This document shows, in pieces, positions 46,747 through 55,496 of a stretch of 64,000 nucleotides of DNA (position 1 is its first letter; each line of letters begins with the position of its first letter). Source of the DNA: Actinomyces denticolens (GTDB lineage: Bacteria; Actinomycetota; Actinomycetes; Actinomycetales; Actinomycetaceae); NCBI RefSeq assembly GCF_002072185.1, contig NZ_MVIW01000010.1, forward strand, positions 1 to 64,000. Reading direction: 5' to 3'. The position numbers were made by a program, and so were the translations under genes. The notes beneath the pieces were generated by a model. It made no database searches. It saw nothing but the letters and a program-made list of their open reading frames with translations, and was not told where the DNA came from.

Positions 46747-46812
46747 CCCCGCGGACCGGTCTCGGTGGCGTTTTCGACCGGTTTCGATGGCGTTTTCGAC
46801 CGGTCTCGCGGG
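46747..46812. repeat. 22-bp tandem repeats enclosed in a GC hairpin
   Basis: Units 46754-46775 and 46776-46797 differ at two positions, and a partial third unit follows. Each begins GACCGGT and ends GGCGTTTTC. CCCCGCG at the left and CGCGGGG at the right close a long stem. Unit 2 is identical to 7510-7531, so this is a dispersed intergenic repeat. It lies between convergent genes and may end transcription. Confidence 0.7.
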
Positions 46813-46814
46813 GA

Positions 46815-47759
46815 TCAGCGGTCGGGGTGGCGGGAGGCGTAGGGGCCCAGGCGGCGGCGCAGACCATCGGCCAGGCCCCGTCGCAGCATCCGGTGGCGCT
46901 CGGCGCGCCGATCCGGCAGGGCGGCATTGAACAGCGCGTACTTCGCCGCCCAGTAGGAGTAGCGGACGCGCCAGCGCGCCGGCAGCGGCGAGCCGCGGCC
47001 CACCAGCGCGAGCGTGTTGCGCAGGATGTAGTAGTTGCGGATCGGGGCGTGCATGTGGATCGGCTGCTCACGCCCCGGCAGGCGCACCACCTCGTCGCCC
47101 AGCGAGTGGGCGAGCCGGGCCGCCGGCACCGCGACCAGCCGCCATCCCGCGCGCCGGGCCCGCACCCCCCACTCCAGGTCCACATGATCGATGAACAGGT
47201 CCTCGCGCATCGGCCCGATCTCCTCCAGGGCGCTCATGCGCACGAGGCAGCCCGAGGCGATGAGGAAGGCGACATCCAGCCTCGGCCGGGACAACTCGGC
47301 CCTGGTGGCGCGCTTGGGGCTCCAGCCCCGGTCCACGTAGACGAGCTCATCGGCGCCCTCGCGCTCCTCGGTCGGCAGCGGCCCGACGGCGGCGATCCGC
47401 GCATCCTCCCCGATCGCCTCGAGCAGCTGGGCCACCATGGTCGGCGAGGGGATCGAGTCCTGGTCCGACAGCAGCACGTACCGGGCGCCCTGATCCCGGG
47501 CAGCGGCGATGCCCCGGTTCTGCGCGGCGGCGATCCCGAGGTTCTCGCCCAACTCGATGAGCCTGGCGCCATGGGCCGCGCAGGCCTCGCGCGCCCGCTC
47601 CAGCCCAGGAGCGGCTGATCCGTTATCAACCACGACAACGGCTTCGCACTGGGGGGTGAGCGCCTCCAGGAGGCCGCCCAGGGGGCCGGGCTCATAGGTG
47701 ACGACGACGGCGATGGTCGTCGTGGCGCTGTTCACGGGACTGATCCCGGGCTCGTTCAT
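46815..47759 (-). CDS. GT2 rhamnosyltransferase-like glycosyltransferase
   Basis: A 314-residue GT-A enzyme with AVVVTYEPGPLGGLLEALTP, VVVVDNGSAAPG, LGENLGIAAAQNRGI and VLLSDQDSIPSPTMVAQLLE. DQDS supplies the metal-binding aspartates, and FIDHVDLEWGVRARRAGWRL the catalytic region. The pattern is that of rhamnosyltransferases in wall polysaccharide loci. ATG 47759 is chosen over the longer frame because GGGAGAG precedes it and the upstream part is not conserved-looking. It converges with the exporter operon and is divergent from rmlCD. Confidence 0.82.
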   Translation of the reverse strand: MNEPGISPVNSATTTIAVVVTYEPGPLGGLLEALTPQCEAVVVVDNGSAAPGLERAREACAAHGARLIELGENLGIAAAQNRGIAAARDQGARYVLLSDQDSIPSPTMVAQLLEAIGEDARIAAVGPLPTEEREGADELVYVDRGWSPKRATRAELSRPRLDVAFLIASGCLVRMSALEEIGPMREDLFIDHVDLEWGVRARRAGWRLVAVPAARLAHSLGDEVVRLPGREQPIHMHAPIRNYYILRNTLALVGRGSPLPARWRVRYSYWAAKYALFNAALPDRRAERHRMLRRGLADGLRRRLGPYASRHPDR

Positions 47760-47956
47760 GGGCTCTCCCAAGGCGGTCCGCGTGGCGCGGGGGTGGACCT
47801 GGCGGTGCCACTCTAATGCGCTGCTGCCGCGCCCCGGGCCCGGGCTGGTAGCGGCGATCACGGTGCCCGCCGCCCCGTGCGGAGGATAGACTCGGTCCGA
47901 TCCCAATCAGTGCCCGGTACGTGCTGGGCGCAACGAGGAACGAGGACTACCAGCCC

Positions 47957-49387
47957 ATGACCACCACTGCGAAGCCCCTCGGTGTCGAGACCACCCCCAT
48001 CCCCGGCTTCCTTCGGATCGATCTGACCGTGCATGGGGACAACCGGGGCTGGTTCAAGGAGAACTGGCAGCGCGAGAAGATGGTGGCGCTCGGCCTGCCC
48101 GACTTCGGCCCGGTGCAGAACAACATCTCCTTCAACGACGAGGCCGGGGTGACCCGCGGCATCCACGCGGAGCCCTGGGACAAGTACGTCTCCGTGGCCA
48201 CCGGGCGCGTCTTCGGCGCCTGGGTGGACCTGCGCGAGGGCCCCAGCTTCGGGACCGTCTACACCTGTGAGATCGACCCCTCTGTCGCCGTCTTCGTGCC
48301 CCGCGGGGTGGGCAACGCCTATCAGACCCTCGAGCCGAACACGGCCTACACCTATCTCGTCAACGATCACTGGTCGCCCGACGCCCAGTACACCTTCCTC
48401 AACCTCGCCGACGAGACCGTCGCCGTGCCCTGGCCCATCCCCCTCGACGACGCCGTCCTGTCCGACAAGGACAGGGCCCACCCGCGCCTGGCCGACGTCA
48501 CCCCCTTCCCCGCCGTCGACCAGTCCGCCGCCCCGGGGCGCCGGGTGCTCGTCACCGGCGCCAACGGCCAGCTCGGCCGCGAGCTCATGAGCCGGCTCGC
48601 CGACGCCGGCTATGCGGCCACCGGCGTGGACCTGCCCGAGTTCGACATCTCCGACGCCGCCGCCATGGACGCGCTCGACTGGTCCGCCTACGACATCATC
48701 ATCAACGCCGCCGCGTGGACGAACGTCGACGGCGCCGAGACCCCCGAGGGCCGGCCCGCCGCCTGGCGCGCCAACGCCACCGGACCGGCCAACCTCGCCC
48801 GCGCCGCCACCGGGCACGGCCTCGTCCTCGTCCACATCTCGAGCGAGTACACCTTCGACGGCGCCACCGAGCCCCACACCGAGGATGAGCCCCCCAGCCC
48901 GTTGGGCGTGTACGGGCAGTCCAAGGCCGGCGGGGACGCCGCCGTCGTCGCCGTCCCGAGTCACTACCTCGTGCGCACCAGCTGGGTGGTGGGTGATGGG
49001 AAGAACTTCGTGCGCACCATGGCCTCGCTGGCCGAGCGCGGCATCGCCCCCAAGGTGGTCGACGATCAGACCGGCCGCCTCACCTTCACCACGGACCTGG
49101 CCGCCGGCATCATCCACCTGCTGTCCTCCTCCGCCCCCTACGGCACCTACAACCTCTCCGGCGAGGGGCCCGTGGTCTCCTGGGCGGACGTGGCCAAGCG
49201 CGTCTACGAGCGCCTCGGCCATGACCCCGCGGAGGTCACTCCCATCACCACCGAGGAGTACTTCGCGGGCCAGGACGTCGCCCCCCGGCCCCTGAAGTCA
49301 GCTCTGGACCTCACCCGGATCAAGGCCACCGGCTTCACCCCCGGCGACTCGATGGAGCGCCTCGACGCCTACATCGCGGGCCTATGA
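47957..49387 (+). CDS. rmlCD: fused dTDP-4-dehydrorhamnose 3,5-epimerase / reductase (RmlC-RmlD)
   Basis: A 476-residue bifunctional enzyme giving the last two steps of dTDP-L-rhamnose synthesis. Residues 1-190 are the RmlC cupin domain, with GVTRGIHAEPWDKYVSVATG and VPRGVGNAYQTLEP. Residues from about 195 are RmlD, with the NAD(P) loop VLVTGANGQLGRELM, NAAAWTNVDGAE, YGQSKAGGD and VVDDQTGRLTFTTDL. This C-D fusion is common in Actinomyces and Bifidobacterium. The product feeds the rhamnosyltransferases here. The stop overlaps the DUF2142 gene start by ATGA. Confidence 0.93.
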   Translation: MTTTAKPLGVETTPIPGFLRIDLTVHGDNRGWFKENWQREKMVALGLPDFGPVQNNISFNDEAGVTRGIHAEPWDKYVSVATGRVFGAWVDLREGPSFGTVYTCEIDPSVAVFVPRGVGNAYQTLEPNTAYTYLVNDHWSPDAQYTFLNLADETVAVPWPIPLDDAVLSDKDRAHPRLADVTPFPAVDQSAAPGRRVLVTGANGQLGRELMSRLADAGYAATGVDLPEFDISDAAAMDALDWSAYDIIINAAAWTNVDGAETPEGRPAAWRANATGPANLARAATGHGLVLVHISSEYTFDGATEPHTEDEPPSPLGVYGQSKAGGDAAVVAVPSHYLVRTSWVVGDGKNFVRTMASLAERGIAPKVVDDQTGRLTFTTDLAAGIIHLLSSSAPYGTYNLSGEGPVVSWADVAKRVYERLGHDPAEVTPITTEEYFAGQDVAPRPLKSALDLTRIKATGFTPGDSMERLDAYIAGL

Positions 49388-51195
49388 GGCACGGCACCAT
49401 GAGGGACCGCGAGGACTCCCCTCCCTCAGCCGCTGCGGCCGCCCAGCCCAGTGAAGCCCTCGACCTCCCCGATTCCCCCGAGCGGAGCGGCTCCCCGGCG
49501 GCCGCGCCCGCCCGCGGGCGCCTCGCCTGGATGGACCGGCCCCTCACCCGCTGGATCCTCGGCGCCCTCATGGCCCTCAGCGTGCTCGGCACCGGCCTCG
49601 GCTGGGCGCTGGCCTCACCGGTCGGCGGCTCCCCGGACGACGACTACCACCTGGGCTCCATCTGGTGCCCCCCGCCCGTGGAATCCTCGGGCTGCGGGAC
49701 CAAGGTCATTAACAATGAGGTCCAGGTCTACGTCCCCGAGACCGTCTCGCAGCGGACCTCCTGCTTCGCCTACCCCGACGGCGACGGGACGATGCGCTGC
49801 AAGGGCGCCCTGTCCGACGACGAGTACACGTACTCGCGCCGCTACGACGCGGGCAACTACCCGGGCGGCTACTACTGGTTCCACCACCTGTTCGTCAGCG
49901 ACGACGTCACCGGCTCCGTGCTCATCATGCGCGGGGTCAACATCCTCATCGCGATGGTGCTGCTCGGCTCCATCGGCTGCCTCCTGCCGTCGCGCTACAG
50001 GGAGAGCCTCGTCCTGGCCGTCCTCGTGGGGTGGATGCCCATGGGGCTCTACTTCGTGGCCTCGAACAACCCCACCTCCTGGGCCGTATCGGGCACCCTG
50101 GCGTACGCCGCGGCCCTCTTCGGCGCGCTGCGCGTGGAGGGGAGGCGCCGCTGGGCGCTCCTCGGGCTCGCGGCGATCGGAGTGCTCCTCTCGTGCTCCG
50201 CGCGCGGGGATTCGGCCTTCTTCGTGCTCGTCATCTCTCTCGCCGTGCTCGTCGGCGCCCCATGGACGAGGAGGATCCTCCCGGAGGCCTGCCTCGCCCT
50301 GGTCGCCAGCGCCATCGGCGTGTGGATCATGCGATCCACCGGCCAGGCCAGCGCGCTCGGCTCCGTCTCCTCCCCGGAGGAGACCGCCCCCTTGATGAAG
50401 CGCCTGAACTCCCTGGTCACCTCCCTTCCCGAGTACTTCGCGGGGTTCTACGGGCAGCGCTGGGGCGCGGGCTGGTTCGACGTCCCCCTCGACGGCGCCC
50501 CGTCGAGCATCGCCATCGGCCTGGCCGCCGTCTGCCTTTTCGTCGGCTCCCGGAGAGTGGGGTGGCGCAAGGCGCTGAGCACCCTCATCGTCTTCGGCGC
50601 CATCGCCGGGATCCCCCTGGTCATCTCCCTGCAGGCCGGCTACTCGAGGGTCTACCAGTACCAGCCCCGCTACATGCTGCCGCTCCTGGCGATCCTGCTC
50701 TTCCTCTGGCTCGCGATGTCGGTCAAGGGCAGGCACGTGGCCGGCATGCAGGTCTGGTTCATCGGGATCAGCTCGGTGATCGTCAACGCCTACGCGCTGC
50801 GGCGGGTCATGGAGCGCTACACGCATGGGCGCCTCGACCTCGACCACCCCGTCTACAGCCTCGATCTCTTCCTGCGATGGTGGTGGTCCGACTTCCCGCT
50901 CACCCCGGAGTACACCTGGCGGACGCTCGTCCTCGTCTACGCCGTCGCCATCGCCTCGATGTCCCTCCTGGTGTGGCGCCGCCCCGCGCGGGCCATCGCC
51001 GAGCCGCCCGCCCCCGCGATCGCCCCGCCCGCCGCCGGCCGGGCCGAGCCGGAGCGCCAGGAGCCGGCCGAGGCGTTCGTGAGCCGGAGGTCGCCGGGGC
51101 GGCACGCGCGCGTCCAGGCTGACCAGCAGGAGACCACGGCCCCGGGGGGCCCCGCCGCCCCCGCCGCCGACGCCGAGGGCTCCCATGAGCGCTGA
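49384..51195 (+). CDS. DUF2142 family polytopic membrane protein
   Basis: A 603-residue protein. A disordered start of about 50 residues leads to a first membrane segment at about 57-77, then an outer loop with the conserved PDDDYHLGSIWCPPP and four cysteines. About ten more membrane segments follow, then a charged Pro/Ala-rich tail. DUF2142 proteins resemble GT-C transferases and occur in cell-surface polysaccharide loci, so sugar transfer from polyprenyl donors is plausible. It overlaps the next GT2 gene by 11 bases. Confidence 0.78.
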   Translation: MRHGTMRDREDSPPSAAAAAQPSEALDLPDSPERSGSPAAAPARGRLAWMDRPLTRWILGALMALSVLGTGLGWALASPVGGSPDDDYHLGSIWCPPPVESSGCGTKVINNEVQVYVPETVSQRTSCFAYPDGDGTMRCKGALSDDEYTYSRRYDAGNYPGGYYWFHHLFVSDDVTGSVLIMRGVNILIAMVLLGSIGCLLPSRYRESLVLAVLVGWMPMGLYFVASNNPTSWAVSGTLAYAAALFGALRVEGRRRWALLGLAAIGVLLSCSARGDSAFFVLVISLAVLVGAPWTRRILPEACLALVASAIGVWIMRSTGQASALGSVSSPEETAPLMKRLNSLVTSLPEYFAGFYGQRWGAGWFDVPLDGAPSSIAIGLAAVCLFVGSRRVGWRKALSTLIVFGAIAGIPLVISLQAGYSRVYQYQPRYMLPLLAILLFLWLAMSVKGRHVAGMQVWFIGISSVIVNAYALRRVMERYTHGRLDLDHPVYSLDLFLRWWWSDFPLTPEYTWRTLVLVYAVAIASMSLLVWRRPARAIAEPPAPAIAPPAAGRAEPERQEPAEAFVSRRSPGRHARVQADQQETTAPGGPAAPAADAEGSHER

Positions 51196-51955
51196 GCGCC
51201 GACACGACCTCCTCGTCATCATCCCTGCCTGGAATGAGGAGATCGCCCTGCCGGGAGTGATCGCCGAGGTCCAGTCGAAACTCGGCGGCATCGCCGATAT
51301 CGTCGTCGTCTCGGACGGCTCGACGGATCGCACGGCCGCGCTCGCCCGCAGCGCCGGGGTGACGGTCCTCGATCTGCCCATCAACCTGGGGGTCGGCGGC
51401 GCCATGCGGGCCGGCTTCGTCTACGCCGCGCGCTACGGCTACTCCCATGCGGTTCAGCTCGACGCCGATGGCCAGCACGATCCCTCGGAGATCCCCGTGA
51501 TGCTCGAATGCGCGAGCGCCACGGGGGCGGACCTCGTCATCGGCGCGCGCTTCGCGGGCAAGGGCGACTACTCGGTGCGCGGTCCCCGCCATTGGGCGAT
51601 GAAGACGCTCTCCGCGATCCTCTCCCGCGTCAGCGGGACCCGCCTGACGGACACCACCAGCGGCTTCAAGCTCTACAACAGCCGGGCCCTGGCGGTCTTC
51701 TCCCACGACTATCCCGCAGAGTACCTGGGCGACACCATCGAGGCGCTCGTCGTCGCCAAGCGATCCGGTCTGAGGGTCCGCCAGGTCGCCGTGCGGATGC
51801 GCCCCCGCGCGGGCGGCGAGCCCTCCCACAACCCGCTCAAGGCCGCGCGCTTCCTCCTGCGGGCCTTCCTCGCCCTGGGGATCGCGCTCAGCCGTCCCAA
51901 CCGGGCCGCCCCCAACGCCGTCCCCCCATCGGAGGACCAGGAGGGACAACGATGA
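51185..51955 (+). CDS. GT2 glycosyltransferase, polyprenyl-phosphate type
   Basis: A 256-residue GT-A enzyme with LLVIIPAWNEEIALPGVIAE, VVSDGSTDRTAALARSAGV, NLGVGGAMRAGFVYA and the DXD region QLDADGQHDPSEIP. RLTDTTSGFKLYNSRAL is typical of the dolichyl-phosphate-mannose-synthase-like group. Lying inside the DUF2142 end and overlapping a DUF2304 gene, it probably charges a lipid carrier with a sugar for the neighbouring membrane transferase. Confidence 0.85.
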   Translation: MSAERRHDLLVIIPAWNEEIALPGVIAEVQSKLGGIADIVVVSDGSTDRTAALARSAGVTVLDLPINLGVGGAMRAGFVYAARYGYSHAVQLDADGQHDPSEIPVMLECASATGADLVIGARFAGKGDYSVRGPRHWAMKTLSAILSRVSGTRLTDTTSGFKLYNSRALAVFSHDYPAEYLGDTIEALVVAKRSGLRVRQVAVRMRPRAGGEPSHNPLKAARFLLRAFLALGIALSRPNRAAPNAVPPSEDQEGQR

Positions 51956-52395
51956 GCTCCACCTACATCCTCGGCATCATCTTCGCGATGATCGTGCTGG
52001 TCTCCATCTTCCTGCGCATGCGCAACTCCGGGATGAAGGAGGCGTACTCGACGTGGTGGATCATCATCTCCATCGGGTGCGTCGTCTTCGCCCTCATCCC
52101 CGGCGGCCTGCGCGCGGTGTCCAGCCGGCTGGGCGTCGAGGTGCCGCTCAACCTGGGCTTCTTCGTCGCGGGGATCATCCTCCTGCTGCTCTCCCTGCGC
52201 TTCAGCGTGGACCTGTCCCATAACGCCGAGGATCGGCGGCGCCTCGCCGAGGAGATCGCCATCCTGCGCGCCGAGGTCGACAGGCTCACCGCCCGGATCG
52301 ATGAGGCGGGGATCGCCGCGCCGGCCCCGGGCGCCGGGAGCACTGCGCCCACGAGCCCCGCGGACGGCGAGGGGCCGGACTCTCAGGCCCGGTGA
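51952..52395 (+). CDS. DUF2304 small membrane protein
   Basis: A 147-residue protein with three membrane segments (about 4-21, 36-52 and 66-83). A cytoplasmic coiled coil follows (RRLAEEIAILRAEVDRLTAR), then a Pro-rich tail. It forms the second GT2/DUF2304 pair in the window and starts by ATGA overlap with the transferase. The 3' end overlaps the convergent glycosyltransferase by 13 bases. Confidence 0.78.
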   Translation: MSSTYILGIIFAMIVLVSIFLRMRNSGMKEAYSTWWIIISIGCVVFALIPGGLRAVSSRLGVEVPLNLGFFVAGIILLLLSLRFSVDLSHNAEDRRRLAEEIAILRAEVDRLTARIDEAGIAAPAPGAGSTAPTSPADGEGPDSQAR

Positions 52396-53492
52396 TCGCG
52401 CAGGACCTCGGCGAGGATATCCGCGTACTGGCGTGAGCGCACGGGCCAGGTCCACTGCTCGATGAGACCGGCGGGGGCCGGGGCCGGTGGGGCGGCGAGC
52501 ATCGTCGCCAGGGCATCGGTGAGGCTCTCGGCGCTGCGCTCCCCCGTGATCACGACGGGAGCCCCCTCATCGGCCAGGATCCGGGCGCCGGGAACCTCAT
52601 AGGTCACCACGCGGCCGCTCTCGGCGATCGCCTCCAGCAGCGTGGTCTGGAAGCCCTCGGAGAGCACTGTCGGGTTGACGAGGGTTGCCCCGGCCAGCGC
52701 CCGGCGCACCTGGCTGGGCGGCACGCGGCCCGGGATCGACACGGTGTCATCGATGCCCAGCTCGCGGGCCATCGCCCGGGCCGCCTCCAGCTCGGCGCCC
52801 GCGCCCAGCAGCTCGCCGTCGACGTCGATGCCGCGCCCGCGCAGGGCGGCGACGGAGGACAGGAAGGCGTCCCAGCCCTTGCCGGCCACGACCCTCCCGA
52901 CGAACACGAGGTGGCCCGGCCTGTCCGCGGGCGCGGGACGGGGCTCGGGCGCGGGGATGGCGTTGTGGAAGACCTCGGCGCCGACCCCGCCCAGGCGCTC
53001 GACGAAGGCGGCCGACTGCGCGGAGATCGCCAGTACTCGATCGGCGTGGCGCAGCACGTAGCGGCCCATCGTCAGGTCGACCGCCCGCGAGCCCGCGAAG
53101 ATGATGGGGGAGGGGGTGGCCACGAATCCCGAGCCGTGCTCGGTGTGGATCACCGGGAGCCCGGCCATGCGCGCCGCTCGCAATCCGACGAGGCTCATGG
53201 GGAAGAAGCGCGTGTGCGTGCCCACGATGTCGATCCGGTTCTCGCGCAGGAACCGGGCGATGCGCCTCGTCGTGCCCACGCGCGGGAAGCTGATGACCTC
53301 CGCGATGGGGAGGTAGCCGCGCCCCGTGAGGACCCGCACGCCGTCGTCATCGCGGAGCCCGGGGCTCTCCGAGAGGGTGAGCACCCACACCTCGTGCCCC
53401 AGATCGCGCAGGCCCTGGGCCAAGGAGGAGACGTGGTTCTCGAGGCCGCCCAGGTGGGGCGGGTAGGTGTTGATGACCAGGGCGAGTCTCAT
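52383..53492 (-). CDS. GT4 glycosyltransferase
   Basis: A 369-residue GT-B enzyme with LVINTYPPHLGGLENHVSSL, IHTEHGSGFVATPSPIIFAG and LVFVGRVVAGKGWDAFLSSV. The donor loop LSEGFQTTLLEAIAESGRVV contains both glutamates of the EX7E motif. ATG 53492 is preferred for GGAAG five bases upstream; ATG 53504 is also in frame. It is divergent from licD across 223 bp and converges on the DUF2304 gene. Confidence 0.87.
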   Translation of the reverse strand: MRLALVINTYPPHLGGLENHVSSLAQGLRDLGHEVWVLTLSESPGLRDDDGVRVLTGRGYLPIAEVISFPRVGTTRRIARFLRENRIDIVGTHTRFFPMSLVGLRAARMAGLPVIHTEHGSGFVATPSPIIFAGSRAVDLTMGRYVLRHADRVLAISAQSAAFVERLGGVGAEVFHNAIPAPEPRPAPADRPGHLVFVGRVVAGKGWDAFLSSVAALRGRGIDVDGELLGAGAELEAARAMARELGIDDTVSIPGRVPPSQVRRALAGATLVNPTVLSEGFQTTLLEAIAESGRVVTYEVPGARILADEGAPVVITGERSAESLTDALATMLAAPPAPAPAGLIEQWTWPVRSRQYADILAEVLRDHRA

Positions 53493-53715
53493 GCGGGCTT
53501 CCATCGGTGGGACACGGGCGGCGAAGGTATGCCTTAGAAGGAATGCTCTCACACGCGGGGCCATCGATGGTGCAGCTCCGGGGCGGGTGCGCCCGGGCGG
53601 CCCCGGGGGCGGGGAGGGAGCGGGTAGCATCGGCGGCGCGCCCACCTCCGCGACCGGGGCGCCCGCCCCGCTCGATCCCCGCATGATCCGGCGTCCGCGA
53701 TGAGAAAGGCCAGCG

Positions 53716-54561
53716 ATGGAATCGCTCTCACAAGAGGAGATCAAGAAGATCGAGCTCGACGTCCTGCGCGAGCTGGATCGCGTGTGCGCGGAGCACGGCC
53801 TCACCTACTTCCTGGCCTACGGCACCCTCATCGGCGCGCTGCGCCATGAGGGCTTCATCCCCTGGGACGACGACATCGACGTCGTCATGCCCCGCGACGA
53901 CTACGAGGCCCTCTTCCGCCTGTGCCGCGCGGGCGCCCTCGCGGATCGCTACAAGCTGGTCTCCTACCGCGACCGCACATCGATCTACCCCTTCTTCAAG
54001 CTCGTGGACACCCGCACGCGCGCCGAGGAGACCTTCATCGACGAGGAGCGGGCCCTGGGCCTGTGGGTCGACATCTTCCCCCTGGAGCGCGTGAGGCTGT
54101 CCGACCCGCGCATGCGCCGAGTGCGCGCCAAGGCCGCCCGGCTCGTCCGGTGGCGCTCGCTCGCCGCCACCGATCCCCGGTACGCCACCTCCGGCGCCGC
54201 CAAGCTCGTCAAGCGCGTCATCCACCCGGCCACCCGCCGCCTCGACCCCTATCGGATCGCCGCCAAGGCCGATGCCCTGGCCCGGGGGGCGAATGTCAAG
54301 GATGCCTCCGCCCAGGACGATGACATCCGCTACGTCCTGCTCGTGGACGACCACATGGATAGGAACACCCTGGAGCCCCGGTCGCTCTTCCCCGCGGCCC
54401 GCGCGGTCTTCGAGGACGAGACGTACCCCGTGCCCGCCGAGGCGGCGCAGGTGCTCACCGACTACTACGGCGACTGGGAGCGCATCCCGCCCGCCGAGGA
54501 GCGCCCGCCCGCGCACCTGCGCGCCGTCACCTGGGCGGAGGAGGCCGGCAGTGACGCCTGA
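53716..54561 (+). CDS. licD: LicD-family phosphotransferase (phosphocholine transfer)
   Basis: A 281-residue protein with the LicD signature YFLAYGTLIGALRHEGFIPW followed by DDDID at residues 51-55, the nucleotidyltransferase-fold acidic pair. LicD enzymes transfer phosphocholine from CDP-choline to a sugar. With LicB and LicCA 3-6 kb away, this is probably its true role here; phospho-ribitol or other alcohols are alternatives known for related proteins. AAAGG lies seven bases before the start. The next glycosyltransferase begins 11 bases before its stop. Confidence 0.85.
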   Translation: MESLSQEEIKKIELDVLRELDRVCAEHGLTYFLAYGTLIGALRHEGFIPWDDDIDVVMPRDDYEALFRLCRAGALADRYKLVSYRDRTSIYPFFKLVDTRTRAEETFIDEERALGLWVDIFPLERVRLSDPRMRRVRAKAARLVRWRSLAATDPRYATSGAAKLVKRVIHPATRRLDPYRIAAKADALARGANVKDASAQDDDIRYVLLVDDHMDRNTLEPRSLFPAARAVFEDETYPVPAEAAQVLTDYYGDWERIPPAEERPPAHLRAVTWAEEAGSDA

Positions 54562-55489
54562 GATCCCGAGGAGCCCTGAGAGCGCCGAGACCCGCGCGCG
54601 CACCGCCCCCCGGGCCGCGCCCAGGACCGTCTGCGTCTTCACCCCCACCTATGAGCGCGCCTACATCCTGCCCGTCCTCTACGACAGCCTCGTGGCGCAG
54701 ACCTCCCACGACTTCGTGTGGATGATCGTCGACGACGGCTCCACCGACGGCACCGAGGAGCTCGTCGCCTCCTGGATCGAGCGCGGCGAGATCGAGATCG
54801 ACTACGTCAAGACCGCCAACGGCGGCAAGCCCCGGGCCATCAACCTCGGTGTGGAGCGAACCACCAGCCCGCTGTTCTTCGTCGTCGACTCCGACGACTG
54901 GCTGCTGCCCGGCGCCATCGAGCACGTGCTGACCACCTGGGCGACCATCGAGGGCCAGGACCGCTACGCCGGGATCGTCGCGCTGCGCGGCACCGATGAA
55001 CGCACCCCCATGGACACGTGGATGCCCGAGGGCGCGCGAGACGTGAAGTACTGGGACCTCTTCGAGACGATGGGATTCCGGGGGGACACCTCCCTCATCC
55101 ATCGCACCGAGGTCCTGCGGGACTACCCCTACGACGTCGCCCCCGGGGAGATCTTCATCGCCGAGACCTCGGTCTACTACCGGCTCGACGAGCGCTACGT
55201 CATGCTGGCCGATAACACGATTCTCACGATCTGCCACTACCTGCCCGACGGACTCACCCACAATTTCGCGGCCAACGCCAAGCGGAACCCCATCGGCTAC
55301 TGGAAGCACAAGCGCTACTGCGCCGAGCGCTCCACCACGCTCAAGGGCGTCGTCCGCGAGACGCTCCTGTACCTTGTGGGCTGCCGCCTGGCCGGGCAGT
55401 CCGGCGCCCTGCGCATGGCGCCCAACAAGCCAGTGGCCCTGGCCTGCTACCTGCCCGCACTGGTGGCCAGGTACACGCTGTTCAAGTAG
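54551..55489 (+). CDS. GT2 glycosyltransferase
   Basis: A 312-residue GT-A protein with CVFTPTYERAYILPVLYDSL, VWMIVDDGSTDGTEELVASW, NGGKPRAINLGVE and the metal site FFVVDSDDWLLPG. GTG 54551 overlaps the licD end and is preferred because it precedes the conserved fold by a short disordered stretch. It lies between licD and a flippase, so it probably builds the repeat unit that LicD decorates. Confidence 0.83.
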   Translation: MTPEIPRSPESAETRARTAPRAAPRTVCVFTPTYERAYILPVLYDSLVAQTSHDFVWMIVDDGSTDGTEELVASWIERGEIEIDYVKTANGGKPRAINLGVERTTSPLFFVVDSDDWLLPGAIEHVLTTWATIEGQDRYAGIVALRGTDERTPMDTWMPEGARDVKYWDLFETMGFRGDTSLIHRTEVLRDYPYDVAPGEIFIAETSVYYRLDERYVMLADNTILTICHYLPDGLTHNFAANAKRNPIGYWKHKRYCAERSTTLKGVVRETLLYLVGCRLAGQSGALRMAPNKPVALACYLPALVARYTLFK

Positions 55490-55496
55490 GAGAACG

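Noticed and set aside
46754-46812. 22-bp tandem units as a CRISPR array
   Set aside because: The units are directly adjacent with no variable spacers and no cas genes.
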